Below the pieces are notes generated by a model, which worked only from the letters and a program-made list of their open reading frames with translations, was not told where the DNA came from and made no database searches. 47,614 bases of DNA from Clostridium algidicarnis DSM 15099 (GTDB taxonomy: Bacteria; Bacillota; Clostridia; Clostridiales; Clostridiaceae), in the NCBI RefSeq assembly GCF_002934235.1, contig NZ_PTIS01000020.1, positions 1 through 47,614 of the forward strand, in the 5' to 3' direction. This document shows, piece after piece, positions 7,832 to 15,959 of this stretch; the stretch's first letter is position 1, and each line of letters opens with the position of its first letter. Made by a program: the position numbers and the translations under genes.

Positions 7832-8341
7832 ATGATTAGTAAAAATCCCAATGAACTTCATAGGAAAATTCTTAAATTAAGAAAAATTCATAATTATACA
7901 CAACAATATGTGGCAGATTACCTCGAAGTTGACAAATCAACTTATGCTCATTATGAGGCAGGAAGAAGAACACCTAACGTAATCAAGCTAAGAAAACTTG
8001 CAGAGTTGTATGATTTAGAAGATGAACTACTTGGTTCAACTTTTCCTATCGAAGCTAGTACAGAATATCCAAAGGAAATGCTTGATAATTTACAAAAGGT
8101 AATTGATGAATGTACAACATACTCTGGTGATTATGAATCAGAAAAGGTAGAATTTGAAAAATTGAGAGAAGCATTGAAACCAATTTTGCAGCTAAGGAAT
8201 GAAGCATTGGATTTTCCTGATATCAATATTAATATGTTACCAACTAATATTACAGTTAAAAGGGTATATTTAAATATGCGTGCAGAGGCATTAATTAAAA
8301 AGTGTTTAGATAAACAAATTGAATTAATGAATTGGAAATGA
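7832..8341 (+). CDS. XRE-family helix-turn-helix transcriptional regulator
   Basis: A protein of about 169 residues. Start ATG 7832 follows AAAAGGAGTG, which is better than the in-frame ATG at 7805. The N-terminal 65 residues form a Cro/C1-type HTH (LRKIHNYTQQYVADYLEVDKSTYAHYEAGRRTP). The C-terminal 100 residues are helical and unrecognised. No phage or toxin genes are adjacent, so its target is unknown. The inverted repeat at its own promoter suggests autoregulation. Repeats B and C follow directly. Confidence 0.85.
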   Translation: MISKNPNELHRKILKLRKIHNYTQQYVADYLEVDKSTYAHYEAGRRTPNVIKLRKLAELYDLEDELLGSTFPIEASTEYPKEMLDNLQKVIDECTTYSGDYESEKVEFEKLREALKPILQLRNEALDFPDININMLPTNITVKRVYLNMRAEALIKKCLDKQIELMNWK

Positions 8342-8347
8342 GTAAAA

Positions 8348-8402
8348 GGCAAGAGGGTAACTTCGTCTCTCTCTAGCGCCTCTGAGGCCCAGTGAATTAC
8401 CA
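8348..8402 (+). repeat. Repeat B, copy following the XRE gene
   Basis: GGCAAGAGGGTAACTTCGTC, a CTCTCTCT arm, then GCGCCTCTGAGGCCC and AGTGAATTACCAGG. Repeat A is absent here. The core GCCTCTGAGGC is a short palindrome that recalls the centre of the REP units found after 35 kb. Confidence 0.7.
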
Positions 8403-8408
8403 GGTACA

Positions 8409-8447
8409 AGCATTTCATTAAAGTAAATTTTAATGAAGTGCTTTTTT
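8409..8447 (+). terminator. Repeat C hairpin/terminator, copy 3
   Basis: AGCATTTCATTAAA, loop, TTTAATGAAGTGCT and a T-run. It follows the XRE gene after repeat B, at the same B-to-C spacing as the copy near 4968. Confidence 0.8.
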
Positions 8448-8898
8448 GTTATGCACACATGAGGGCGGTTTTATGATAATAATTACTGAATTAAATAATT
8501 AAAGTTTGCAAAACAGGATATAAAAGATGCGGACATATGTACTACGTAAATTAAAATCTATCTACAGTAATATTATTTATAGAAATACTTTAAATCGATG
8601 TATGTTAATAGTAAAAGATACCCAAGACTTTTGAATTTACAATGTCGATTTAAAGGGAATCATAGTATACGATTTATAGAGGAACACTGTATTTTTTATC
8701 GAATCAGGTAGTTAAGTAAAGGGGGGGGCAGAGGGGATGCATACATTAGAATTACTAAGTTAGAATTAAAAAATGCGCAGATGGAAACTTTATATTTAAA
8801 ATGGATTTAATAAGACTTCATTAATAAACTTTATAATTTGTTTTATTGTTGACTAATTGGACTATGAACCTACCTTTAGATTGGAGAGGAGAATATAT
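8448..8898. other. Gap without a convincing gene
   Basis: About 450 AT-rich bases with stops in all frames, a run of eight G near 8722 and an ATTGTTGACTAATTGG element near 8846 that may be part of a promoter for the next gene. I see no RNA gene or recognisable remnant. Confidence 0.5.
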
Positions 8899-9291
8899 AT
8901 GTTGAGAGACTTAAGATACTATGCATGTGTAGGCATAATTGATTTTTTCGAATTAACTATGGATAGAACGGAAGTAGCAATAAAGTTGACTGATAATAGT
9001 AAACATTCTTTTGATAATGAAGTGAATGTTATTGGAAGTTCCTATTCGGTGGATATAATGAGTAGACTTGAAAAGGTGGAAGAAAGGGTAAGGGAAATTA
9101 TCTTTGAAAATGAAAAAGAATACCCAAATACTATAAGATATTTCCCTATTCCTAATCTAGATTATTGTGATTTTGATGTTTGTGTTGTTGCAAAGATATC
9201 AAATAATGGTTCAACATATATATTTTCACCAAATGAAAGATATTTACAGTATATGTCCGGAGGTCAATGTCATAAAGCTAAGCTTCAATAA
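8899..9291 (+). CDS. Hypothetical protein, 130 residues
   Basis: A soluble, acidic protein of unknown family. I choose ATG 8899 because GGAGAGGAG lies just upstream; a TTG at 8857 would extend it by 14 residues without a ribosome site. Mixed alpha/beta composition, Cys in YCDFDVCVV, no signal peptide. The NERD gene follows after 18 bases, so the two may be co-expressed. Confidence 0.5.
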   Translation: MLRDLRYYACVGIIDFFELTMDRTEVAIKLTDNSKHSFDNEVNVIGSSYSVDIMSRLEKVEERVREIIFENEKEYPNTIRYFPIPNLDYCDFDVCVVAKISNNGSTYIFSPNERYLQYMSGGQCHKAKLQ

Positions 9292-9309
9292 AGTATAAAA
9301 TTAAGTAAT

Positions 9310-10017
9310 ATGAGGATAAACTTGGGAATTTTAATATTTTACTTAATACTAGTCCAAGTGCTACTGCTATTACTTACTTTGCTACCTAAATATATTAGAT
9401 ATAGAGGTTCTGGGTATAAGGCTGCTAGTGGCAATGGTTTTTTGAAAACAGCATTTAATAAAGGAAATTTAGGTGAGTTTTTGACATTTTTATATCTTGA
9501 GAAGTTAGATGGTCAAAATAAGATTATGACAAATCTTTATTTGCCAAAGAAAGATGGAACCACAACTGAGGTAGATTTAATTATGATTTCAGAAACAGGT
9601 ATTTATGTTTTTGAATCAAAAAACTATAGCGGTTGGATTTTTGGAGATGAAAAGAGTAAAAACTGGACTCAGACACTTGAAAGCAAACAGAAGAATCAAT
9701 TTTATAATCCTATATGGCAAAATAAAGGTCATATTACGGCTTTGAAATCCGCAGTGGAAATTGATAATGAGGATATGTATAAGTCATATATTATATTTAG
9801 TGACCGCTGCACATTAAAAAAGATTAATGTCACATCCCCCAATATTAAAGTAATGAAGAGAAATGCATTAATTAAAACTATAAAGAAGGATATTGAAAAT
9901 TCTCCCAAGTACATGACAATAGAAGAGGTTAATAGTTTATATTTTAAACTTCAAAGATACGCCTGCGTTGATGAAAGTATCAAAAAGGCACATATTGAAA
10001 ATATTAAAGCAAAATAG
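9310..10017 (+). CDS. Membrane-anchored NERD-domain protein
   Basis: A 235-residue protein. Residues 1-28 form a hydrophobic anchor (LGILIFYLILVQVLLLLLTLL). The NERD (nuclease-related) domain spans about 50-170 with GNLGEFLTFLYLEKL, TTEVDLIMISETGIYVFESKNY and an aromatic stretch. The Glu...Asp-Leu-Ile...Glu-Ser-Lys arrangement fits the PD-(D/E)xK-like core. NERD proteins are widespread and mostly uncharacterised, some with DNA-related roles. The ribosome site is weak, and translation may couple to the preceding small gene. Confidence 0.75.
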   Translation: MRINLGILIFYLILVQVLLLLLTLLPKYIRYRGSGYKAASGNGFLKTAFNKGNLGEFLTFLYLEKLDGQNKIMTNLYLPKKDGTTTEVDLIMISETGIYVFESKNYSGWIFGDEKSKNWTQTLESKQKNQFYNPIWQNKGHITALKSAVEIDNEDMYKSYIIFSDRCTLKKINVTSPNIKVMKRNALIKTIKKDIENSPKYMTIEEVNSLYFKLQRYACVDESIKKAHIENIKAK

Positions 10018-10235
10018 AGCAAAAGAGTAACTTTATTAATCATTTTTCCACTTAGATTTGCTCGTAAAAAGTATGTTTGTATAGATAATATGAATAGCGG
10101 AGTAAATACACATTCAAATTACAAATAACTATAAATATTTATAAAATATGACATATGTGGTATACTAAGGACTGTCAAGAAAATACTGTTGGTCTTGATT
10201 AAATATACAATAAACAAAAGTGAAAGGGGAAAATT

Positions 10236-12248
10236 ATGCGCAAAAAAGTCAGAGTTATGGTACTATTCTTATCAGTTTTAATGTTATTTTCCTTAGGAGT
10301 ACAAAATGAAGCTATGGCATATGTAATAAATAAGGAGGAAATTGTAACTCCTGATAAAGATGATGCACTACCAGATGAAATGCTTAACTGGGTTATAAGA
10401 TGTGCAAAGAAAAAGACAAAAGATTATAGTTATACTAAATTAACAAAGGAAGACTTGCTACAATTACCAGAGATTTATTATTCTGAGGGGGATCACTATG
10501 ATCTATATGAGTTCAATGTATTCGTTAAAAGTATTGAAGGTCTTCAATATGCTACTGATACAGAAAGGATTATATTACCTTATAATGAGATTTCAGATTT
10601 AAATCCTATATCAAATCTAACTAAGGTAAATAAAATTATATTAAATTGTAATGAAATATCAAATATTACACCATTAGAAAATCTAATAAATGTTACATAT
10701 ATTCATTTAGGTGATAATGAACTTACAACTTTAGAGCCTCTTTCTAAGATGACCAAGCTTACAAGTTTAAACGTTGAATTAAATCATGAAATAAGTGATA
10801 TAAGTACTATAAAAAACTTTCCTAAATTGAAATACTTAAATTTAGGATATAATAATATATCAGACATTAATGCATTAAAAGAGTTAAAAGATATGGAGGA
10901 TGCATTAATACTAGGATCAAATAAAATCCAAGATATAAGTCCAATTGCTAGTATGACAAAATTAAAAGAGTTAGACCTTTCTTCTAACAATATTTCAGAT
11001 ATTAGTGTTTTGAAAAACCTTAAAAGTCTTAAAATTTTAAGACTAAGCAATAATAGTGGTATAAAAGATATTGCACCACTTACAAACCTTACTCAATTAG
11101 ATAAGAATGAATTATGGCTTACAGGCACAGCAATAGAAAATGAAAAGGATAATTTATTTAAGATAATTGATGTCAATAAACTGATTAATAAATTTAAAGC
11201 AAATTCTATTACTATTGATGATAAAGATGAAGTAGATAACGCAAGAAAAGCTTTTGATTTACTTCCAGCAGATTTACAAAAATATATTAAAGAATTAAGA
11301 ATTACTGCAGCAGAAGAAAATATAGATAGACTTGAAAAAGGTGAGTCAATAAAACAATATCCTGAATTAAGTGAATTTGATGACCAAACAATGGTGGTAG
11401 GAGACATGAAAACTTTAGAAGTTAAGGTATTAGATAAAAGTGGAAAGCCATTGAGTAATGTGAATTTTAATCTTAAGTCTTTTTTTGATAAAAAGTTAAC
11501 TTCAGATGAAAAGGGTGTCATTAAATATGCTGTTGTTCCCTGGGAAAGATACCTAGAATATAAGATAGAACTTGCTGATAAAGATACATATACTTCAGAT
11601 ATAGAGGAAATTACATTTAAAATAGATGGTACTCCAAAGATAGTTGAAATAAATGGACAATCTGTTACAGGAAAAGAAAATCTTAAGTTTGTTCTTACAG
11701 CTAAAGGGGAAGTAAAACCTGTAGTAGATAAATTAAAACTTCAAAGTGCAATATTAGATGCAGAAAGTAAAGATGCAAATAAGTATACAGAAGAAAGCTA
11801 TAAACAATTAACTAATGCATTATTAGTAGCTAAAGAGATCTTCCAAAATGAAGATGCAACAAAGGAAGAAGTTGAATTAAATACTAATAATGTAATGAAT
11901 GCAATAGCTAAATTAGTAGAAAAAAGCACAGAATCAGAAGTAACACCAGGGGTAGAACCTGAAGCAAAACCAGAGGTTAAACCCGAAGTTAATACAGAAG
12001 CAAAACCAGAAACTAAACCTGAAGCAAAACCAGAGATTAAACCCGAAGTTAATCCAGAAGCAAAACCAAAAACTAAACCCGAGGTTAAATCGGTTTCAGG
12101 AACTGTATCGGGAAACAAAAAAGCAGATAATAAAAAATCTAGCCTATTACCCAAAACAGGTGGATCATCATTAAATATGAATATTATTTTAGGAAGTTTT
12201 TTAACTGTCTTAGGTATGATTATGATTTTATTTAAAAAAAGAAATTAG
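10236..12248 (+). CDS. LPxTG-anchored leucine-rich-repeat surface protein
   Basis: A 670-residue internalin-like protein. The signal peptide (1-28) ends near AMA. LRRs run from about 105 to 300 with a 22-residue period (LxxLxxLxLxxNxISDI), followed by an Ig-like linker region with KSGKPLSNVNFNL (about 395-465), a FIVAR-type helical segment (about 500-565) and a Pro/Lys/Glu-rich stalk of PEAKPEVK repeats (about 575-620). Sorting signal LPKTG at about 638, hydrophobic helix and KKRN tail follow. Sortase would attach it to peptidoglycan, where LRRs mediate protein binding or adhesion. RBS AAAGGGG precedes ATG. It stands alone and ends with a C-type terminator. Confidence 0.9.
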   Translation: MRKKVRVMVLFLSVLMLFSLGVQNEAMAYVINKEEIVTPDKDDALPDEMLNWVIRCAKKKTKDYSYTKLTKEDLLQLPEIYYSEGDHYDLYEFNVFVKSIEGLQYATDTERIILPYNEISDLNPISNLTKVNKIILNCNEISNITPLENLINVTYIHLGDNELTTLEPLSKMTKLTSLNVELNHEISDISTIKNFPKLKYLNLGYNNISDINALKELKDMEDALILGSNKIQDISPIASMTKLKELDLSSNNISDISVLKNLKSLKILRLSNNSGIKDIAPLTNLTQLDKNELWLTGTAIENEKDNLFKIIDVNKLINKFKANSITIDDKDEVDNARKAFDLLPADLQKYIKELRITAAEENIDRLEKGESIKQYPELSEFDDQTMVVGDMKTLEVKVLDKSGKPLSNVNFNLKSFFDKKLTSDEKGVIKYAVVPWERYLEYKIELADKDTYTSDIEEITFKIDGTPKIVEINGQSVTGKENLKFVLTAKGEVKPVVDKLKLQSAILDAESKDANKYTEESYKQLTNALLVAKEIFQNEDATKEEVELNTNNVMNAIAKLVEKSTESEVTPGVEPEAKPEVKPEVNTEAKPETKPEAKPEIKPEVNPEAKPKTKPEVKSVSGTVSGNKKADNKKSSLLPKTGGSSLNMNIILGSFLTVLGMIMILFKKRN

Positions 12249-12260
12249 TAAATAGAATTT

Positions 12261-12337
12261 CAGCACCTCAGAGCCCTAAAAGATTATCAAGTTACAAGCA
12301 TTTCATTAAAGTAAAATTTAGTGGAATGCTTTTTTTA
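12261..12337 (+). repeat. Repeat B remnant plus repeat C terminator, copy 4
   Basis: CAGCACCTCAGAGCCC at 12261-12276 is a B-like remnant. Hairpin C lies at 12297-12337: AGCATTTCATTAAA, loop, TTTAGTGGAATGCT and seven T. It probably terminates the LRR gene. Confidence 0.75.
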
Positions 12338-12400
12338 GAAAATTACCCAAGGCTTCAGAAAATTGGTGAGAAAGTTTATGATAAAGATGGAGTAGCTAAA

Positions 12401-12487
12401 TGATGAAAATAATTAAGGTAAATATTTTCATCAAACTTAATATGTAAAAACTTTTAGGTTCACATAAATAGGTATATAATATATAAT
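12401..12487 (+). promoter_or_regulatory. Inverted repeat and promoter before licC/licA
   Basis: TGATGAAAATA (12401-12411) and TATTTTCATCA (12423-12433) form a perfect 11-bp inverted repeat. TTCACA (12459-12464) and TATAAT (12482-12487) are spaced by 17 bases, a good vegetative promoter. The inverted repeat lies just upstream of the -35 and may be an operator or activator site. Confidence 0.55.
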
Positions 12488-12563
12488 GAAAATTAAATTA
12501 GTTAAATACGCGAAGTTATGTTAATTAGGTATGAATAAATATATTAATAAGGGGTGTACTCCA

Positions 12564-14318
12564 ATGACAAAAGAACAATTTTCAATTTTATATACACTAT
12601 TTAAAAATCATATAAAATCTGAGGAAGAACTATCAGGACTTTGTGATTTATCTTTAGAAAATATAGATAAAGATTTAAAGGTTTTAGAGGGTAAGATGTT
12701 TGTTCAGGATTATTCACTAACAGATTTAGGAAAAGTGGAACTAGATAAGCATAAGGTGGATAATGCTGTGATAATGGCGGCAGGACTTTCTTCAAGGTTT
12801 GCGCCTTTGTCTTATGAGTATCCTAAGGGGTTATTAGAGGTTAAGGAAGAAAGGCTTATTGAAAGACAAATAAAGCAACTAAGAGAAGCTGGAATTGAGG
12901 AAATAGTTGTAGTTGTAGGATATATGAAAGAGAAGTTTTTCTATTTAGAGGATAAATATAATGTGAAGATTTTAATAAACAATGATTATTATAAACGTAA
13001 CAATAATTCTACTTTGTATGTAGCTCAAAAATATTTAAAAAATTCCTACATATGTTCTAGTGATAATTATTTTGCGGAAAATGTTTTTGAGTCTCATGTT
13101 TATGATTCTTATTATGCCGCAATGTTTAGTAAAGAATATACAGATGAATATTGTATAAAAAATGATTCAAAGGGAAGAATAACAAATGTTACTGTATCTG
13201 GTGAAAATCAATGGTTCATGATTGGGCAGGTTTATTTTTCTAAAGAGTTTTCTAAAAGGTTCATAGAGATTCTTTTAGCTAAATATAATGAACCAGGTCT
13301 CGATAAAATGCTTTGGGAAGATATTTATATTAATCATATAGATAAATTAGATATGTACATAAGAAAGTATGAAGAGGGCACAATATTTGAATTTGATACC
13401 TTAGAGGATTTAAGAAAGTTTGATTCAAAATATATAAATAACACAGAGTCAAAAATATTAAAAAACATCTGCAAAGTACTTAAGTGTAGTGAAGCTGACA
13501 TTAAAAATATTGCACCTATTAATAAGGGACTCACAAACACCTCTTTTCTTTTTGAATGTAAGGGTAAGAGATATGTTTATAGACATCCAGGCGCTGGCAC
13601 AGAGGAGATTATCAATAGAGCAAGTGAAGCAAAGTCACAAAACTTAGCAAAAGAATTAGGCATTGATAACACCTTGATTTACATAAGCGAGGATGAAGGT
13701 TGGAAGATCTCTCACTTTATGGATAATGCCATAGATTTTGATTATCATAATATGGAGGATGTAAAGAAGGGATTAGCTTTAGTTAGAAAGATACATGATG
13801 CCAATGTTGTATCAAAATGGGATTTTAATATATATGAAGAGGCAGAAAAGCTTATTATGTTAACAGGTGAGAATAATTCTTCAACTTTTGAGGACTTTGA
13901 AGAGCTAAGGACTTCCATTACTAAACTATACGACCTTGTTGAAAGCGATGGTATTCAAAAAAGGATATGTCATAATGATTGTTATGCTCCAAACTTCCTT
14001 ACAGATGGAAAGACCATGTATTTAATTGATTGGGAGTATTCCGGGAACTCTGATCCAGCTAGTGATTTAGGTACCTTCATCTGTTGCTCTGATTACACCA
14101 AAGAAGAAGCTATGGAAGTACTAAAGATCTATTTTGGAAGAGATTTAACAGAAATCGAAATGAGGCACTACCTAGCCTACGTTGCAATCTCGGGATATTA
14201 CTGGTTTGTATGGGCACTTTATAAAGAGAGTGTTGGAGAAATAGTTGGAGAGTACTTATACATATGGTACAAGTATACCAAGACCTATAGCAAGATAGCA
14301 TTGGAACTTTATAAGTAG
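12564..14318 (+). CDS. Fused phosphocholine cytidylyltransferase / choline kinase with N-terminal winged helix
   Basis: A protein of about 584 residues with three parts: a winged-helix-like segment (1-60), a LicC-type nucleotidyltransferase (about 65-290; VIMAAGLSSRFAPL with the Gly-rich NTP loop, then EYPKGLLEV), and a LicA-type choline/ethanolamine kinase (about 310-584; ICHNDCYAPNFL with the catalytic Asp and IDWEYSG with the metal Asp). It would convert choline to phosphocholine and then CDP-choline for decorating surface polymers. ATG 12564 follows AAGGGG. A start at 12531 lacks one. No LicD transferase is in the window. It is a single-gene unit with its own terminator. Confidence 0.82.
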   Translation: MTKEQFSILYTLFKNHIKSEEELSGLCDLSLENIDKDLKVLEGKMFVQDYSLTDLGKVELDKHKVDNAVIMAAGLSSRFAPLSYEYPKGLLEVKEERLIERQIKQLREAGIEEIVVVVGYMKEKFFYLEDKYNVKILINNDYYKRNNNSTLYVAQKYLKNSYICSSDNYFAENVFESHVYDSYYAAMFSKEYTDEYCIKNDSKGRITNVTVSGENQWFMIGQVYFSKEFSKRFIEILLAKYNEPGLDKMLWEDIYINHIDKLDMYIRKYEEGTIFEFDTLEDLRKFDSKYINNTESKILKNICKVLKCSEADIKNIAPINKGLTNTSFLFECKGKRYVYRHPGAGTEEIINRASEAKSQNLAKELGIDNTLIYISEDEGWKISHFMDNAIDFDYHNMEDVKKGLALVRKIHDANVVSKWDFNIYEEAEKLIMLTGENNSSTFEDFEELRTSITKLYDLVESDGIQKRICHNDCYAPNFLTDGKTMYLIDWEYSGNSDPASDLGTFICCSDYTKEEAMEVLKIYFGRDLTEIEMRHYLAYVAISGYYWFVWALYKESVGEIVGEYLYIWYKYTKTYSKIALELYK

Positions 14319-14352
14319 AAGGGCTCTATAAAAATTACAAATTTTAAGTATT

Positions 14353-14389
14353 AACTACCAAATTCAGAAATGAATTTGGTAGTTTTTTT
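14353..14389 (+). terminator. Terminator of the licC/licA fusion gene
   Basis: A 14-bp stem AACTACCAAATTCA / TGAATTTGGTAGTT with GAAA loop and a T-run. Confidence 0.9.
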
Positions 14390-14402
14390 GTAGATGAATA
14401 TT

Positions 14403-14467
14403 TTGATTAATATTGAAATATATTGTAAAATGGTGGTAGGGAATAAATAGATAGTGTTAACACTATC
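14403..14467 (+). promoter_or_regulatory. Promoter and 18-bp perfect palindrome before the lipoprotein gene
   Basis: TTGATT (14403-14408), 17 bases, TAAAAT (14426-14431). About 19 bases after the -10 lies GATAGTGTTAACACTATC (14450-14467), a perfect palindrome ending just before the ribosome site. This is a typical place for a repressor to block elongation. Confidence 0.6.
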
Positions 14468-14490
14468 AATAAATTTAAGGGAGAATAATT

Positions 14491-15501
14491 ATGAAAAAAC
14501 TTAAAAAGATAACTTCCATTGCACTGATTTTTATATTAGCCATTGGAGTGTACGGGTGTGGTACTGAATCACCATCTAATACTATGAAAAATTATTTTGA
14601 AAATATTAAAACAGGTAAAAATAGTGATTTTAGTAAATTATTAGATGAAACAAAAGAAAATGAAGAAAGAAAAGAGGGAGATATATCAGAAGAAAACAGT
14701 CAAAAGTTAGTGGAGGCTATGAAAAAAATATCTTATACCATAAATTCTGAAAAAATAGATGGTGATGCTGCTACCGTAAATGTAAAAGTTAATGGTCCGG
14801 ATATAGCTGCGGTAATGTTAGATTATATACAACAAGCATTTGCTAATGGATTAACACAAGCTTTTTCCACTAATAAATTAACAGAAGAACAATCAAAGAA
14901 TATGGATGATGATATATTATCCAAGTGTATTGATAACATTAAATATACTGATAGAACAGAAGATGTTTCATTAATTAAAAAAGATGGTCAATGGGAAGTA
15001 GTTAATAATGATCAGTTAATGACGCTATTAATTAATATAAAAAGTTCTTCTTTAAATTCAAATATTGCCACTGATGAGAAACTCAAAGCTGAAGTTAAAG
15101 AGATAATATTAAATGAACCATTTAATGTTCAAACTGATAATGGTAATTATATTCTTACTATAGAAGGGGCTAGAGCCACAGAAAAAAGAAATGAATTTTC
15201 AGATATAGAAGCTAAAATGGTGGTTATATTAGATTATACCTATTCAAATATTAGCTTTGGTGAAAGTTTAGGACAAGACTTATATATTGATGAATATGCA
15301 TTTCAAGTATTAGATGATGAGGGGAATGTTCTTGGTTATTATCCGGTATATGACGATAACAGAACACCAAAAGAAGTTCCTGTAGGCGGGAAATGTAAAG
15401 CAAGTGTTACATTTGCAGTGCCTATAGAAAGCGTAAACTTAAATGTAACATTTATTAGAGGATCGGAAAAGGTGGGTAAAATAGTAGTTCCAATAAAATG
15501 A
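14491..15501 (+). CDS. Lipoprotein with C-terminal DUF4352-like domain
   Basis: A 336-residue protein. A lipobox near residue 23 (AIGVYGC) predicts lipid attachment outside the membrane. Residues 30-170 resemble NTF2/DUF4878-like lipoprotein domains (SNTMKNYFENIKTGK...WEVVNN). The C-terminal 130 residues form a beta-rich Ig-like domain (VILDYTYSNIS, YPVYDDNRTPKEVPVGGKCKASVTFAVP) as in DUF4352 or related secreted proteins. The function is not known. The gene stands alone and is probably controlled through the palindrome upstream. Confidence 0.7.
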   Translation: MKKLKKITSIALIFILAIGVYGCGTESPSNTMKNYFENIKTGKNSDFSKLLDETKENEERKEGDISEENSQKLVEAMKKISYTINSEKIDGDAATVNVKVNGPDIAAVMLDYIQQAFANGLTQAFSTNKLTEEQSKNMDDDILSKCIDNIKYTDRTEDVSLIKKDGQWEVVNNDQLMTLLINIKSSSLNSNIATDEKLKAEVKEIILNEPFNVQTDNGNYILTIEGARATEKRNEFSDIEAKMVVILDYTYSNISFGESLGQDLYIDEYAFQVLDDEGNVLGYYPVYDDNRTPKEVPVGGKCKASVTFAVPIESVNLNVTFIRGSEKVGKIVVPIK

Positions 15502-15651
15502 TATGCCATATATTCAAGTAAGTTACAATTAAGATATGTATAAGTCTAGATACTATTATTGTCTTTAGCATAAAGTAGAGGTACAATATATTCATCAAGG
15601 AATAAAGTATACATAATTTTGAGGCTTACTTTAACTAATATGGAGGGTACT

Positions 15652-15894
15652 ATGAGCAATACGGAAAATGTGGAAAAGCAAAATGATTCAACTAAGTTGG
15701 AATATGTTTGTTATTGCAACAAAGTAACTGAACAAGATATAGATAAGGCAATAATAGAAAAAGGAGCAACTTCCGTTAAAGAGGTAATTAAAATTACAGG
15801 GGCTATGGTAAATGGCAATTGTAAGGTTAATAATCCAAAGGGCACATGATGTTATTCTGATATAGTTGAAGTTTTCAACAAATATAAGAAGTAA
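15652..15894 (+). CDS. BFD-like [2Fe-2S] protein with in-frame TGA (possible selenocysteine or nonsense mutation)
   Basis: Start ATG 15652 follows GGAGGG. Conventional translation stops after 65 residues at TGA 15847-15849. Read through, the frame continues CYSDIVEVFNKYKK to TAA 15892-15894, giving 80 residues. The small BFD-like family has CxC near the N-terminus (Cys20, Cys22), then NC and a CC pair after NPxG. Here NPKGT-TGA-CYSDI puts TGA at the first Cys of that pair. Downstream, GTTGAA-GTT-TTCAAC (15865-15879) forms a hairpin with G first in the loop, 22 bases after the TGA, plus outer ATAT pairs, compatible with a bacterial SECIS. A TGT or TGC to TGA mutation is the alternative. Confidence 0.65.
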
Positions 15895-15959
15895 AACAAA
15901 TAAGGTAGCAAAAATATAATTATATATATGATATAACAGTTAAAGAGAGGAAGATGATG

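Noticed and set aside
8530-8635. Short ORF of about 35 codons in the 8448-8898 gap
   Set aside because: No ribosome site, no recognisable motif and composition like the surrounding non-coding DNA.
11093-12154. Antisense ORFs within the LRR protein gene
   Set aside because: They mirror the repetitive PEAKPEVK and charged codons of the sense strand and lack start signals.
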